Assembly: GCF_900156095.1 (NCBI RefSeq)
Contig: NZ_FTMJ01000008.1
Span: forward strand, 124,001-188,000
DNA length: 64,000 bases
Source of the DNA: Aeromonas sp. RU39B
GTDB taxonomy: Bacteria > Pseudomonadota > Gammaproteobacteria > Enterobacterales > Aeromonadaceae
Reading direction: 5' to 3'
The notes below the pieces were generated by a model. The model was given only the letters and a program-made list of their open reading frames with translations. It was not told the DNA's origin and did not search any database. How positions within the stretch are numbered: the first letter of the stretch is position 1; each line of letters starts with the position of its first letter. This document shows positions 23,703-32,819 of this stretch, in pieces. The position numbers were made by a program, and so were the translations under genes.

Positions 23703-23785
23703 TCGCATTTTGATCACATTTTTTTCATTTCATGTTCGAATTACTCTTTTAATCTTCTAATATGAGCGAAAACAAACGCAAACGC
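23703..23785 (+). promoter_or_regulatory. Candidate glpD promoter with CRP- and GlpR-like sites
   Basis: A CRP-like site (TCGCA-N6-TCACA, 23703-23718), an ATGTTCGAA GlpR-like half site (23732-23740) and a second degenerate site (ATGAGCGAAAACAAACG, from 23762) precede glpD. No full palindrome is present, so this is a guess guided by the neighbouring gene. Confidence 0.4.
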
Positions 23786-23819
23786 GCATAGCGAATAGAT
23801 AAAGAGCAAGAAGGTGAAC

Positions 23820-25307
23820 ATGAGCGAGCATTATGATCTGGTCGTCATCGGTGGCGGCATTAATGGCGTCGGCATTGCGGCCGATGCGGCCGGTCGCGGG
23901 TTGAAGGTCGCCCTCTATGAAGCCAGCGATCTGGCCTCGGCGACCTCGTCCAACTCCAGCAAGCTGATCCACGGTGGTCTGCGTTATCTCGAGCATTATG
24001 AGTTTCGTCTGGTGAAAGAGGCGCTGGCAGAGCGCGAAGTGTTGCTGGGCATGGCGCCTCATATCGCCCGTCCCATGCGTTTTCGTCTGCCCCATCGCCC
24101 CCATCTCCGCCCGGCTTGGATGATCCGTGCCGGCCTGTTTTTGTATGACAACCTCGCCAAACGTAATCGCCTCAAGGGTAGTGTCGGGCTGCGTTTTGCC
24201 AGCAGCGATGGACTCAAACCCGGTATCAACAAGGGATTTGAATACTCCGATGCTTGGGTCGATGATGCCCGGCTGGTGGTACTCAATGCCATGCAGGCCC
24301 GTGACAAGGGCGCCACCATCGCAACACGCACGACCTGCGTCGATGCCAAACGTGAAGGCAAACAGTGGCGAGTGACCCTTGAACGTGAGGGGGGGGAGCG
24401 CTTTACCGTCACGGCTGCCGGGTTGGTCAATGCGGCTGGTCCCTGGGTCAGGCAGTTTTATGATGATGCGTTGCATGAGCGCTCACCGCGCGGCATCCGC
24501 CTTATCAAGGGGAGCCACATGGTGGTGCCGCGGATTCACGAACGTGAAGAGGCGTACATTCTGCAAAACGAAGACAAGCGCATCGTGTTTGTGATCCCTT
24601 ATCAGCAGGTTTTTTCACTGATCGGCACCACTGATGTGGAGCACAAGAGCAGCCCGCGCGACGCCAAGATGAGCGCCGAGGAAATTGAATATCTGTGCAA
24701 GGTGGTCAATGCTCACTTCCGTCAACAGATAACGGCGCAAGATGTGGTCTGGACTTACGCCGGTGTGCGCCCACTTTGTGATGACGAGTCGGACTCGCCC
24801 CAAGCCGTGACGCGCGATTACACTCTGGAGGTCAATGGTGCAGAAGGGGAGGCACCGCTACTCTCGGTGTTTGGCGGCAAACTGACGACCTATCGCAAAC
24901 TGGCCGAAGCAGCCTGCCATAAATTGAACGCCTGGTATCCGCAGATGGGCACTGACTGGACAGCCAAGAGCCGTTTACCAGGCGGTGAGTTTGATTGCTC
25001 GGTCACCGAGCTGGCCCGTGCTTACGCACTGGAGTTTGACTGGCTGGATGATCGCAATGCACTGCGCATCGCCGAAGCGTATGGCAGCCATGCCCGTCTT
25101 TGGTTGGGGCAGCCCCGTGGCGAGGAGTTCGGTGCTGGATTATGCGAAGCCGAAGTGCGCTATCTGGTCGAGCGCGAGTGGGCAGTGACTGTTGACGATA
25201 TTTTGTGGCGCCGTAGCAAGCTGGGTCTGCGTCTTGATGAAGCAGGCCGCCAGCGATTGGCGCGCTGGCTGGAGCGTGAACCTCATGTGCTGCCCAAAGC
25301 GAGCTGA
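23820..25307 (+). CDS. glpD: Aerobic glycerol-3-phosphate dehydrogenase
   Basis: GlpD is a membrane-associated FAD enzyme oxidising glycerol 3-phosphate to dihydroxyacetone phosphate and passing electrons to quinone. The ATG at 23820 follows AAGGTG and gives 495 residues; a GTG at 23814 is part of that ribosome site. Seen: the FAD dinucleotide-binding loop YDLVVIGGGINGVGIAADA at the N-terminus, SSNSSKLIHGGLRYLEHYEF, NAAGPWV, TYAGVRPL and FGGKLTTYRKLAE near residue 355-370. The C-terminal helical domain carries the VEREWAVTVDDILWRRSKLG block. It completes a glycerol route with GlpF, GlpK and GlpT. Confidence 0.96.
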   Translation: MSEHYDLVVIGGGINGVGIAADAAGRGLKVALYEASDLASATSSNSSKLIHGGLRYLEHYEFRLVKEALAEREVLLGMAPHIARPMRFRLPHRPHLRPAWMIRAGLFLYDNLAKRNRLKGSVGLRFASSDGLKPGINKGFEYSDAWVDDARLVVLNAMQARDKGATIATRTTCVDAKREGKQWRVTLEREGGERFTVTAAGLVNAAGPWVRQFYDDALHERSPRGIRLIKGSHMVVPRIHEREEAYILQNEDKRIVFVIPYQQVFSLIGTTDVEHKSSPRDAKMSAEEIEYLCKVVNAHFRQQITAQDVVWTYAGVRPLCDDESDSPQAVTRDYTLEVNGAEGEAPLLSVFGGKLTTYRKLAEAACHKLNAWYPQMGTDWTAKSRLPGGEFDCSVTELARAYALEFDWLDDRNALRIAEAYGSHARLWLGQPRGEEFGAGLCEAEVRYLVEREWAVTVDDILWRRSKLGLRLDEAGRQRLARWLEREPHVLPKAS

Positions 25308-25378
25308 TATCGAGCTAAGCATCTAAAAACAGGCCCCTTTATGGGGTTTGTTTGTTTATATGATCCGAAGTGTTTGGC

Positions 25379-25396
25379 TGTAATATTTTATTTACG
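25379..25396. promoter_or_regulatory. Candidate TyrR box (distal) upstream of aroF
   Basis: TGTAATATTTTATTTACG matches the TyrR consensus TGTAAA-N6-TTTACA at 10 of 12 defined positions. It lies 210 bases before the aroF start and 168 bases from the proximal box. Confidence 0.55.
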
Positions 25397-25546
25397 ACTA
25401 TTGTGTTTTGAGTGTAATGAGATTGTCGACTGAACTCTATTTACTGAACTAAAGAGGTGTTTTTGCGAGATAAGTTAGATTTTATCTTGCCAAATCACGC
25501 TGAGTTGGTATGGTGAGCGTCGGTTGCGTAGCTGTGAGTGAACGTA

Positions 25547-25564
25547 AGTAAACTTAAATTTACA
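25547..25564. promoter_or_regulatory. Probable TyrR box (proximal) upstream of aroF
   Basis: AGTAAACTTAAATTTACA matches TGTAAA-N6-TTTACA at 11 of 12 defined positions. It ends 41 bases before the aroF start, near where the transcript should begin, so repression with tyrosine is likely as in the E. coli aroF-tyrA operon. Confidence 0.72.
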
Positions 25565-25605
25565 TCACCGCAGTGGTTGTCAGTTAAACGAGAGAGAGTT
25601 CACTC

Positions 25606-26682
25606 ATGCACAAAGATGCCCTTACCGATATTCATATCCAGTCCGAGCAGGTGATGATCACCCCGGCCGAGCTCAAGGCCAAGCTGCCGGTGTCGGAGCA
25701 CGCGCTGGCCTTTATTCAGCAAGCGCGCCATACCATCTCCAACATCATCCATCGCCGTGATCACCGCTTGTTGGTGATCTGCGGACCTTGCTCTATTCAT
25801 GACATCGATGCAGCCAAAGAGTACGCAACCCGCCTCAAGGCGCTGCACGATGCATACCGTGACTCTCTCTATATCGTTATGCGGGTCTATTTTGAGAAAC
25901 CGCGGACCACTGTGGGCTGGAAGGGATTTATCAACGACCCCAAGCTAGATGGCACGTTTGATATCGAGCAAGGGTTGCATCAGGCGCGTGAGCTGTTGTG
26001 CTGGCTTGCCGAGCTGGAGTTGCCGCTGGCTACCGAAGCGCTTGACCCCATCAGCCCGCAATATCTGGCAGATCTCTTCTCTTGGTCGGCTATCGGGGCG
26101 CGTACTACCGAGTCGCAAACGCACCGCGAGATGGCCTCGGGTCTCTCGATGCCGGTCGGGTTTAAGAACGGCACCGATGGTAATCTGGGTACTGCCATCA
26201 ATGCGATGCGCGCTGCCTCTTCTTCCCATGCCTTTATGGGGATCAACCAGCAGGGACAGGTTGCGCTGCTGCAGACCCAGGGTAATCCGGACGGTCATGT
26301 GATCCTGCGTGGCGGCAAGGCGCCGAACTACGACTCGGTCAACGTGTCGCTGGCTGAAGAGGCGATGGAGCAGGCAGGACTGACTCCTTGCCTGGTGGTT
26401 GATTGCAGTCACGGTAACTCCAACAAGGACTACCGCCTGCAGCCCAAAGTGGCTGACAATGTGATTCGCCAGATCCAGGAAGGTAATAAAGCTATCATCG
26501 GCCTGATGCTCGAATCCCATCTGGACGAGGGCAACCAATCTTCCGAGCAGCCGCGTGAATGCATGCGCTACGGCGTCTCCATCACCGATGCGTGTATCGG
26601 TTGGGAGAGCACTGCTGAGCTGCTTGAGCGAGCGAACCGCGAGCTGGGCTCGGCGCTAAAAGCGCGTCGGCAGTCCGCCTGA
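25606..26682 (+). CDS. aroF: DAHP synthase, tyrosine-type
   Basis: This enzyme condenses phosphoenolpyruvate and erythrose 4-phosphate to DAHP, the first step of the shikimate pathway. The 358-residue product matches the class I AroFGH family: LLVICGPCSIHD, MRVYFEKPRTTVGWKG, LFSWSAIGARTTESQTHRE, GFKNGTDGNLGTAINA, VDCSHGNSNKDY and SITDACIGWE. The opening HKDALTDIHIQSEQV is closest to AroF by eye, and the neighbour tyrA plus the upstream TyrR boxes favour the tyrosine-regulated isoenzyme over AroG or AroH. It is separated from tyrA by 52 bases containing a GCCGCC/GGCGGC hairpin. Confidence 0.92.
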   Translation: MHKDALTDIHIQSEQVMITPAELKAKLPVSEHALAFIQQARHTISNIIHRRDHRLLVICGPCSIHDIDAAKEYATRLKALHDAYRDSLYIVMRVYFEKPRTTVGWKGFINDPKLDGTFDIEQGLHQARELLCWLAELELPLATEALDPISPQYLADLFSWSAIGARTTESQTHREMASGLSMPVGFKNGTDGNLGTAINAMRAASSSHAFMGINQQGQVALLQTQGNPDGHVILRGGKAPNYDSVNVSLAEEAMEQAGLTPCLVVDCSHGNSNKDYRLQPKVADNVIRQIQEGNKAIIGLMLESHLDEGNQSSEQPRECMRYGVSITDACIGWESTAELLERANRELGSALKARRQSA

Positions 26683-26698
26683 TGAATCCATAAAGTGG

Positions 26699-26714
26699 GC
26701 CGCCGTGAGGCGGC
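26699..26714 (+). other. Hairpin in the aroF-tyrA gap
   Basis: GCCGCC / GGCGGC with a GTGA loop and no T run. It is more likely an RNA stability or partial-attenuation element within the operon than a full terminator. Confidence 0.4.
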
Positions 26715-26734
26715 TCATTGGTGAGTAAAGAGTC

Positions 26735-27862
26735 ATGTCCGAAGAGTTGAATGTCCTGAGGGACAAGATTGATGAGGTAGACCGCCAATTGGTCGCCTTG
26801 CTGGCCCAGCGCCTGATGCTGGTGGCTGACGTGGGGGAAGTGAAAAGCCGCCACGGCTTGCCTATTTATGCCCCGGATCGTGAAGCGGCCATGCTGGCCA
26901 AACGCCGTGAAGAGGCTGAGCGTCAGGGGGTTCCCGGCGATCTGGTGGAAGATGTGCTGCGCCGCATCATGCGCGAGTCATACGCCAGTGAGAAAGATAC
27001 CGGCTTTAAGTGTGTCAACCCGGCACTGCGTCGGGTGGTGGTCGTGGGCGGTCACGGTGCCCTCGGTCGCCTGTTTGTCTCCTTGCTGCGCCTGTCCGGT
27101 TATGATGTGGCGGTGCTCGAGCAGGGCGATTGGGTACAGGCTGATGCGTTGCTCAGCGATGCCGGCATGGTGCTGGTGGCAGTGCCGATTGATGTGACCG
27201 AGAGCGTGATTGCTCGTCTCAAGGGGCTACCCGATGATTGCCTGCTGGTGGATGTCACCAGCGTAAAACGTGGCCCACTGTCGGCCATGCTGGCGGTGCA
27301 CTCTGGTCCTGTGCTCGGCTTACACCCCATGTTTGGTCCTGATGTGGCCAGTTTTGCCAAGCAGGTGATTGTCTGCTGCAGTGGTCGCGACGAGGCGGCC
27401 AGTGACTGGCTGCGACAGCAGATGACCATTTGGGGTGCTCGACTGGTCAATGTGAGCGCAGACGATCACGACCATTCCATGACGCTGATCCAGGCGCTGC
27501 GCCACTTTGCCACGTTCGCCTATGGGCGGCATCTGGCCGAGGAGCAGGCCGATCTCGAGCAGCTGCTGGCGCTGAGCTCTCCGATTTACCGGCTGGAGCT
27601 GGCGATGGTGGGACGCCTGTTTGCCCAAGACCCGGCACTCTATGCCGATATTATTCTCTCGTCACCTGATAATCTCGCCATGATCCGTCGCTATTACGAA
27701 GGATTTGGCCGCTCACTGGCGCTGCTGGAGCAAGGTGACAGGAGCGCGTTTGTCCGCGCTTTTAACGACGTCGCGGCTTATTTCGGCCCGCATGCCGGTG
27801 AGTTCTTGCGCGAAAGCAAGCAACTGCTGGCGCAAGCCAATGATCGGCGCCATCTGGCGTAG
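26735..27862 (+). CDS. tyrA: Bifunctional chorismate mutase / prephenate dehydrogenase
   Basis: The T-protein makes prephenate from chorismate and oxidises it to 4-hydroxyphenylpyruvate for tyrosine synthesis. The 375-residue product has an AroQ-type mutase domain at about 1-90 ([34 protein letters not shown]) and a prephenate dehydrogenase domain from about 98, with the NAD loop [25 protein letters not shown] and [10 protein letters not shown]. Length is as in E. coli. It lies downstream of aroF in the same orientation, so both are probably repressed by TyrR with tyrosine. The ribosome site is weak (GAGTAAAGAG). Confidence 0.95.
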   Translation: MSEELNVLRDKIDEVDRQLVALLAQRLMLVADVGEVKSRHGLPIYAPDREAAMLAKRREEAERQGVPGDLVEDVLRRIMRESYASEKDTGFKCVNPALRRVVVVGGHGALGRLFVSLLRLSGYDVAVLEQGDWVQADALLSDAGMVLVAVPIDVTESVIARLKGLPDDCLLVDVTSVKRGPLSAMLAVHSGPVLGLHPMFGPDVASFAKQVIVCCSGRDEAASDWLRQQMTIWGARLVNVSADDHDHSMTLIQALRHFATFAYGRHLAEEQADLEQLLALSSPIYRLELAMVGRLFAQDPALYADIILSSPDNLAMIRRYYEGFGRSLALLEQGDRSAFVRAFNDVAAYFGPHAGEFLRESKQLLAQANDRRHLA

Positions 27863-27893
27863 CCATTGCCGAGTTGATAGTGACAAAAAGCAT

Positions 27894-27913
27894 AGAGGGC
27901 CTGCCGGCCCTCT
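27894..27913 (+). terminator. Hairpin after tyrA
   Basis: AGAGGGCC / GGCCCTCT with a TGCC loop, 31 bases after the tyrA stop. The following CTCTGTTTCTG is only moderately U-rich. The minus-strand hdfR ends nearby, so it may serve both. Confidence 0.6.
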
Positions 27914-27960
27914 CTCTGTTTCTGCAGCAGATAACCGTGCAGGCGTGGTTGTCGCGCTTG

Positions 27961-28833
27961 CTACAGCGGTGCGGTGCGCAGCTCATCCTCGCGCCAGCCA
28001 AGGGAGAGGCTGAGGATGCTGTCGATCAGTTCGCGGCGCTCTGAGTTTTCCAGATAGGCCACATAGAGCGGGCGGGTGAGCGGTTGGGTCTCCTTGACCG
28101 GATGCAGGCGCCCCTGCTCAAGGTAAGGACTGACCATGCGCCGTGGCAGAAAGGCGGCGCCGCCATTGCCAAGCAAAAACTGCAGGGCCATGCCGGCCGA
28201 GCTGGAGTGCAACACCGGCGTTTTTTGCAGGCTCTGCATCCGGGTCGGTTGGGGTTCAAAGCTGGTGCCCCAATCAAGATGAATATGCGGCATCTGGGCC
28301 AGCTTCTCGTGAGTGACCTCAGCATCGCGGCTAACCAGTTCAAACACCAGCTCACCGATGGGATGCAGCGCGATTTCATCGATCTTGGTCGGCTCGGAGA
28401 GCAGGGCCAAATCGAGCGAACGCTCCAGCAGTTGACGGCAGAGATGCTCGCGCGAGGCGGTCTCGAGGCGCACGGCCAGTCCGGGAACCAGTCCATAGAC
28501 ATGGCCCAGCCATTCGTTGAAATCGAGTTCCCAGAAGACGGGCGGCGCCCCAATGGCGAGTTGCTGGCTAAAGCCGGGCGAGAGGGCTACGTCCTGCTTG
28601 GCGCGCCCCAGCGTGTGCAGAATCGCGTCAGCGTAAGGGAGCAGACGCTCGCCGGAAGCGGTCAGGCGGATATTATTGCGGTGGCGTGCAAACAGACTGA
28701 CACCCAGCTGCTGTTCAAGCTGGCGAATACGAAAGCTGACAGCAGACTGAGTGAGATAGAGGTTTTCAGCAGCCCGGCCAAAATGCCGGGTCTTGCTGAC
28801 CTCAATGAAGGTCCGAAGCAGCTCGGTGTCCAT
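27961..28833 (-). CDS. hdfR: LysR-family regulator, HdfR-like
   Basis: This 290-residue LysR-type regulator matches E. coli HdfR, known as a repressor of flhDC. The winged-helix N-terminus MDTELLRTFIEVSKTRHFGRA is nearly the same, followed by YLTQSAVSFRIRQLEQQLG and FARHRNNIRLTASGERLLPYA; an effector domain fills the rest. Its start overlaps the maoP stop (TAATG), so the two are translationally coupled. In E. coli the same two genes are neighbours but divergent. The flhDC target may not apply here because the polar flagellar genes in this window use sigma-54. The true targets are unknown. Confidence 0.85.
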   Translation of the reverse strand: MDTELLRTFIEVSKTRHFGRAAENLYLTQSAVSFRIRQLEQQLGVSLFARHRNNIRLTASGERLLPYADAILHTLGRAKQDVALSPGFSQQLAIGAPPVFWELDFNEWLGHVYGLVPGLAVRLETASREHLCRQLLERSLDLALLSEPTKIDEIALHPIGELVFELVSRDAEVTHEKLAQMPHIHLDWGTSFEPQPTRMQSLQKTPVLHSSSAGMALQFLLGNGGAAFLPRRMVSPYLEQGRLHPVKETQPLTRPLYVAYLENSERRELIDSILSLSLGWREDELRTAPL

Positions 28834-29177
28834 TAATCCAGGGACTCGTCAGAGCTGCTGCTTGCCTCAAAACTGGTCTCTTCCGCCGAGCCGGCCACGG
28901 TGCACAAGCGGTGCACGCGCTTGGGCCCAATCACCTTCAGGTATTTGAACCACACCTTGGCATGCGGGTTGGTGCCTGCTTCACCCGTCTGGATCTGAGC
29001 GACAAAGGCGGCTTCTGCCTCGTCACGGGGAGCTTGGACTCCCTGATAGAGGGCCAGCATGACAGTGCCGTTTTTTTCCAGAGAGTCTGCTTCGGCCACG
29101 GTAAATTCACCGCTGCGGCGCAGGCCACGGGGGAAATGTTTGAAGTCGTTGAAACGCTTATCAGATTCGAAGCTCAT
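28833..29177 (-). CDS. maoP: MaoP (DUF413) macrodomain-Ori organisation protein
   Basis: The ATG at 29177 gives 114 residues; an upstream in-frame start at 29222 adds an unlikely leader. The protein belongs to DUF413 and matches E. coli MaoP (YifE): KRFNDFKHFPRGLRRSGEFT near the N-terminus, then an IGPKRVHRL block corresponding to IKRPKRFHTL. MaoP is known to act with the maoS DNA site in constraining the Ori macrodomain of the E. coli chromosome. Adjacent hdfR supports orthology. The serine/glutamate-rich tail is variable. No maoS motif was searched for. Confidence 0.85.
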   Translation of the reverse strand: MSFESDKRFNDFKHFPRGLRRSGEFTVAEADSLEKNGTVMLALYQGVQAPRDEAEAAFVAQIQTGEAGTNPHAKVWFKYLKVIGPKRVHRLCTVAGSAEETSFEASSSSDESLD

Positions 29178-29299
29178 AGAGGATCTTTCAGTGGTTAGAT
29201 TTACCTTCGCGGGAAGTATCATCAGGTGTAGCGAGAGTGCAAAATCAATTTACTCGCCAAATCAATAAAAAACATTCATCGATTGGGTGTCGAACAGTT

Positions 29300-29329
29300 C
29301 CGCCTCTCCCATAAGGGTGAGAGAGGCGG
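29300..29329 (-). terminator. Possible terminator downstream of nagC
   Basis: CCGCCTCTC / GAGAGGCGG with a 12-base loop lies 38 bases past the nagC stop on the minus strand. It lacks a T run, so it may be a weak or factor-assisted terminator. Confidence 0.4.
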
Positions 29330-29366
29330 CCAAACCGGCCCAGAAAGGGGATAAAAACGGGCGAAA

Positions 29367-30581
29367 TTACTTCTGTTCCATGATGATTTGCAACAGGTCA
29401 CCTTCGAGCAGCGCCCGTTTGACCAGTGCAAATCCACCGACAGTCGGCTGGTTTTGAAAGCGCGCTTTAACAATCGGCAGTCCGCGGTGAAAACTCGGCA
29501 GCGATTGATGCTCCACACAGCGGCGAATGGCGGGTAGAAGAATGTCGTCAGCGGCGGTGATCTCGCCAACCAGCAGCACCTTTTGCGGGTTGAACAGGTT
29601 GACCGTAATGGCAATCGCCCGTCCCAAATGCTCGCCAACATTCTCAAGCACGCTGCGCGCCAGCTCATCGCCCTGCAATGCGGCCTTGCACACCTCTTCA
29701 ATGGTGATGTGGCGCTCTTGCAAACTGGAGCGATGACCACGGCTGATGAGCTCCTTGACCTTCTCGACAATCGCTTCGTTCGAGGCGATGGTCTCCAGAC
29801 AGCCGAAGTTACCGCAGTGGCAGCGCTTACCGAGCGGTTCAACCTGGATATGACCAATCTCGCCTACGTTGCGATTCTGCCCTAAAAACACCTGTCCTTT
29901 GGTGATGATCCCGGAGCCCGTCCCCTGGTGCACGCTGACCAGGATCGAGTCCATGCAGTCGCGTGACTCGCCAAACAGGTGCTCGGCCAGCGCCAGCGAG
30001 CGGGTGTCGTTACCGACATAGCAGGGCAGGTTAAAGTGCTGCTCGAGCAGCTTGGCCAGCGGCAGATTGCGGATCTGATACTTGGGGGTATAGATGACCA
30101 TACCGGTTTCCGGATTGACCAGACCCGGCATGATGAGCGCGATAGCAATCAGCTGGCGCACCCGCTCCCGATTGTCGTCGATAAAGGCGCCGAGCTCACG
30201 CAGTAGCATATCCACGACCGGCTGCTGCTCGACTTCATTCACCTGGGTGATGTGGTGGTCGAGCATCTTGCCATCGAGATCGTAAAGGGCCAGATGCAGG
30301 TAGCCGCGGCCAAGTTTGGCCGAGACAAACTGAAAACGGTTTTTGATAGTGGTCAGTGAAATGGCACGACGCCCCCCGGTTGAGGCCTGGGGGGCGCTTT
30401 CTCTGATCAACCCGTGCTCAATGAGCTGCCGGGTGATTTTGGTGACACTGGCAGGTGCCAACTGACTGAGCTCGGCAATCTTGACCCGGGAGATCGGGCC
30501 CTGCTGATCAATCAGCCGGTATACGGCCGCACTGTTGACCTGTTTGATTAGATCTACGTTTGCTATTTGTCCGCCAGTCAT
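29367..30581 (-). CDS. nagC: N-acetylglucosamine repressor (ROK family)
   Basis: NagC represses nag genes and is released by GlcNAc 6-phosphate. The 404-residue protein has an N-terminal winged helix (NSAAVYRLIDQQGPISRVKIA, APASVTKITRQLIEHGLI) and a ROK domain with VGEIGHIQVEPLGKRCHCG, the zinc-binding cysteine cluster (CHCGNFGCLE). STGGRRAIS links the two. It follows nagA by 10 bases on the same strand, giving nagB-nagA-nagC. The close relative Mlc is less likely because of this context. Candidate NagC operators lie before nagB and nagE. Confidence 0.93.
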   Translation of the reverse strand: MTGGQIANVDLIKQVNSAAVYRLIDQQGPISRVKIAELSQLAPASVTKITRQLIEHGLIRESAPQASTGGRRAISLTTIKNRFQFVSAKLGRGYLHLALYDLDGKMLDHHITQVNEVEQQPVVDMLLRELGAFIDDNRERVRQLIAIALIMPGLVNPETGMVIYTPKYQIRNLPLAKLLEQHFNLPCYVGNDTRSLALAEHLFGESRDCMDSILVSVHQGTGSGIITKGQVFLGQNRNVGEIGHIQVEPLGKRCHCGNFGCLETIASNEAIVEKVKELISRGHRSSLQERHITIEEVCKAALQGDELARSVLENVGEHLGRAIAITVNLFNPQKVLLVGEITAADDILLPAIRRCVEHQSLPSFHRGLPIVKARFQNQPTVGGFALVKRALLEGDLLQIIMEQK

Positions 30582-30591
30582 GGTGTCGTGC

Positions 30592-31734
30592 TTATTGGTT
30601 ATAGTGTCCGTTCACCACGGTACCCAGGATAGTAAAGTCCTGATTGAACACCGTCAGGTTAGCAATCTTGCCGACCTGGATGCTGCCAAGACGGTTGTCC
30701 CAGCCGATGGCCCGTGCGGGATAGAGGCTCGCCATACGCAGCGCCTCCTCAAGCGGCAGTCCCACTTCTCGCACGAGGTTTTTCACCCCTTCGATCATGG
30801 TGAGTGCAGAGCCGCCGAGTGTACCATTCTCATCGACACACTGGCCATCTCGGTAATAGACGGTTGCGCCGCAAAAATCGAACTTATCAAAACCTTGCGC
30901 AGCGCCAGCCGGCGCGGTGGCATCGGTGACCAGCACCAAACGCTCGCCGAGAATGCGATGGGCCAGCCGCACATTGGCGTAATGCACATGATGGCCATCG
31001 ACGATGATGCCGGCATAGACATCCGGGCGATCATAGATAGCACCGACCACACCGGGCTCGCGACCGTTGATGGTCGGTGTCATGGCGTTATAGAGGTGGG
31101 TGGCAAAGCGAATGCCGTTATCAAACCCGGCCATGGCCTGGGCGTAACTCGCTGCTGTGTGACCGGCGGAGACCAAAATTCCGGCATCCACCAGACGGCG
31201 GATGTGTTCGGGCTTGTTCTGCTCCGGGGCCAGCGTCATCTGGCCGATAGCATCGCTGTTGTCACAAAAGAAATCGATCATCTCATCAGAGGGATGACGG
31301 ATCTGCTCGGCCGGGTGGATCCCCTTGCGCTTTAAGTTGGTGTATGGCCCCTCAAGGTGCACACCCAGCACTTCGTTCGGGCGTGTCTGCATGTAATCGC
31401 GGGTCACCTCGACGGCCTGGCGCATATCGGCGTCTGGGCTGGTGATCAGGGTCGGCAGGAAGCTGGTGGTGCCTGACTTGAGGTTAGCCGCCTGCATGGT
31501 GGCCAGCGTCTGGGTCGAGATAGCGTCGTTGAACATTACCCCGCCGCAGCCGTTCAGCTGCACGTCGATAAAGCCGGCGGTCAGGTTAGCGCCTTGCAGA
31601 TCATGGCGCGGCATATCAGCAGGCAGTTCGCGCTCATCGATGATGGCGTGAATACGGTCGCCATCAATGATAAGGGCCCGTCCGGTGAGGATGCCCTCAC
31701 CGGTATAGAGAGTACAGTGATGCAGGGCGTACAT
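30592..31734 (-). CDS. nagA: N-acetylglucosamine-6-phosphate deacetylase
   Basis: NagA removes acetate from GlcNAc 6-phosphate to give glucosamine 6-phosphate. The ATG at 31734 lies 6 bases after AGGAGG and gives 380 residues; the in-frame start at 31878 would run into nagB. Amidohydrolase motifs are visible in order: [12 protein letters not shown], the metal glutamate in GVHLEGPY, histidines in [10 protein letters not shown] and ATHLYNAM, the HHVH block, and the catalytic aspartate in [10 protein letters not shown]. It is the middle gene of nagBAC, 11 bases after nagB. Confidence 0.96.
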   Translation of the reverse strand: MYALHHCTLYTGEGILTGRALIIDGDRIHAIIDERELPADMPRHDLQGANLTAGFIDVQLNGCGGVMFNDAISTQTLATMQAANLKSGTTSFLPTLITSPDADMRQAVEVTRDYMQTRPNEVLGVHLEGPYTNLKRKGIHPAEQIRHPSDEMIDFFCDNSDAIGQMTLAPEQNKPEHIRRLVDAGILVSAGHTAASYAQAMAGFDNGIRFATHLYNAMTPTINGREPGVVGAIYDRPDVYAGIIVDGHHVHYANVRLAHRILGERLVLVTDATAPAGAAQGFDKFDFCGATVYYRDGQCVDENGTLGGSALTMIEGVKNLVREVGLPLEEALRMASLYPARAIGWDNRLGSIQVGKIANLTVFNQDFTILGTVVNGHYNQ

Positions 31735-31745
31735 GCCATGCCTCC

Positions 31746-32546
31746 TTACAGATGGCCGATATTGGCCGCTTCCAGCTCTTGGAAGTAGCGTACTGTCTTG
31801 ACCTTGAGCTCCATGGTTGAAGGCTCGTCGCACACCATGATGCTCTTGGGATGCAGTTGCAGGGTCGAGATGGTCCACATGTGGTTGACGCTGCCTTCGA
31901 CGGCGGCTTGTAGCGCCTGGGCCTTGGCGTGCCCGGTGACCAGGATCAGGATCTCTTCGGCATCCATCAGGGTGCCCACGCCCACGGTCAGTGCCAGCTT
32001 GGGTACTTGAGTGACGTCATCACCAAAGAAGCGGGAGTTGGCGATACGGGTGTCTTCGGTCAGGGTCTTGACGCGGGTGCGCGAAGCCAGTGACGAGGCC
32101 GGTTCATTGAAGGCGATGTGGCCGTCATTGCCCACGCCGCCCATGAACAGGTGGATACGGCCGTAGGATTTGATCTTGTCTTCGTAGCGCTGGCATTCAG
32201 CCACCAGATCCTCAGCATTGCCGTTGAGGATATTGATATTTTCAAGGCGAGCATCAACGTGGTTGAAGAAGTTGTTGAACATGAAGCTGCGATAGCTTTC
32301 CGGATGATCCGCAGGCAGTGCAACGTACTCGTCCATGTTGAAGGTCACCACGTGCTCAAAGCTCACCTCACCGGCTTGATAGAGTTCGATCAGGCGCTTG
32401 TAGGTTGTCAGCGGTGTGCCGCCAGTGGGCAGGCCCAGCACGAAGGGGCGCTCGGCGGTCGGTTTGAAGGCGTTGATACGGTCGACGATATAGCGTGCAG
32501 ACCAGAGGCCGACTTGAGCGGAGTTTTTCAGTGGGATCAGGCGCAT
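31746..32546 (-). CDS. nagB: Glucosamine-6-phosphate deaminase
   Basis: NagB converts glucosamine 6-phosphate to fructose 6-phosphate and ammonia, feeding amino sugars into glycolysis. The 266-residue product keeps the known E. coli catalytic residues at the same numbers: D72 (FNMDEY), D141, H143 and E148 in [13 protein letters not shown]. The phosphate loop GLPTGGTP is at 38-45. It leads the minus-strand nagBAC operon, divergent from nagE across a 273-base control region. Its length equals the E. coli enzyme. Confidence 0.97.
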   Translation of the reverse strand: MRLIPLKNSAQVGLWSARYIVDRINAFKPTAERPFVLGLPTGGTPLTTYKRLIELYQAGEVSFEHVVTFNMDEYVALPADHPESYRSFMFNNFFNHVDARLENINILNGNAEDLVAECQRYEDKIKSYGRIHLFMGGVGNDGHIAFNEPASSLASRTRVKTLTEDTRIANSRFFGDDVTQVPKLALTVGVGTLMDAEEILILVTGHAKAQALQAAVEGSVNHMWTISTLQLHPKSIMVCDEPSTMELKVKTVRYFQELEAANIGHL

Positions 32547-32601
32547 GGGGAAACCTCTTTTAGATGTGGGGGGCGGGGGAGCCGCATGACAAGGTCGATA
32601 G

Positions 32602-32622
32602 TTGTTTCATAGCGTAAATAAA
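32602..32622. promoter_or_regulatory. Candidate NagC operator near nagB
   Basis: A TTGTTTCATAGCGTAAATAA-like imperfect palindrome with T-rich left and A-rich right arms, the general NagC/Mlc pattern. Its centre (about 32612) is 94 bases from the second candidate. Confidence 0.4.
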
Positions 32623-32667
32623 GATTCTGTATGTCGCCACAAAAATCCGCTTGAAATCTCCACATTA

Positions 32668-32683
32668 AGTGATTTATATCACG
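32668..32683. promoter_or_regulatory. Probable CRP site between nagB and nagE
   Basis: AGTGATTTATATCACG fits TGTGA-N6-TCACA at 8 of 10 positions and is symmetric. It lies between the two candidate NagC sites in the divergent control region, as in E. coli. Confidence 0.6.
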
Positions 32684-32694
32684 TTTGAGGGTTT

Positions 32695-32717
32695 ATTAAT
32701 TTGCGGAGCGAAATAAA
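32695..32717. promoter_or_regulatory. Candidate NagC operator near nagE
   Basis: A 23-base imperfect palindrome (ATTAATTTGCG at left, GCGAAATAAA at right) of the NagC type, centred near 32706 and about 114 bases before the nagE start. Confidence 0.45.
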
Positions 32718-32819
32718 AGACATAGACTGAAAATCAAGCCACTAGGCTTACTGTCAGATTGGCGATAAGCACTTAATTCGAACTTAAAAGACAATCAACT
32801 AAGGAAAGGAGAGGGAACC

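Larger units (their letters stand above)
25308..25605. promoter_or_regulatory. glpD-aroF intergenic region
   Basis: About 300 bases without a gene. It holds a weak hairpin after glpD (AGGCCCC..GGGGTTT with a T-rich tail, 25331-25354), two TyrR-type boxes listed separately and an AT-rich stretch between them that should carry the aroF promoter. I see no small ORF with a convincing ribosome site. Confidence 0.5.
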
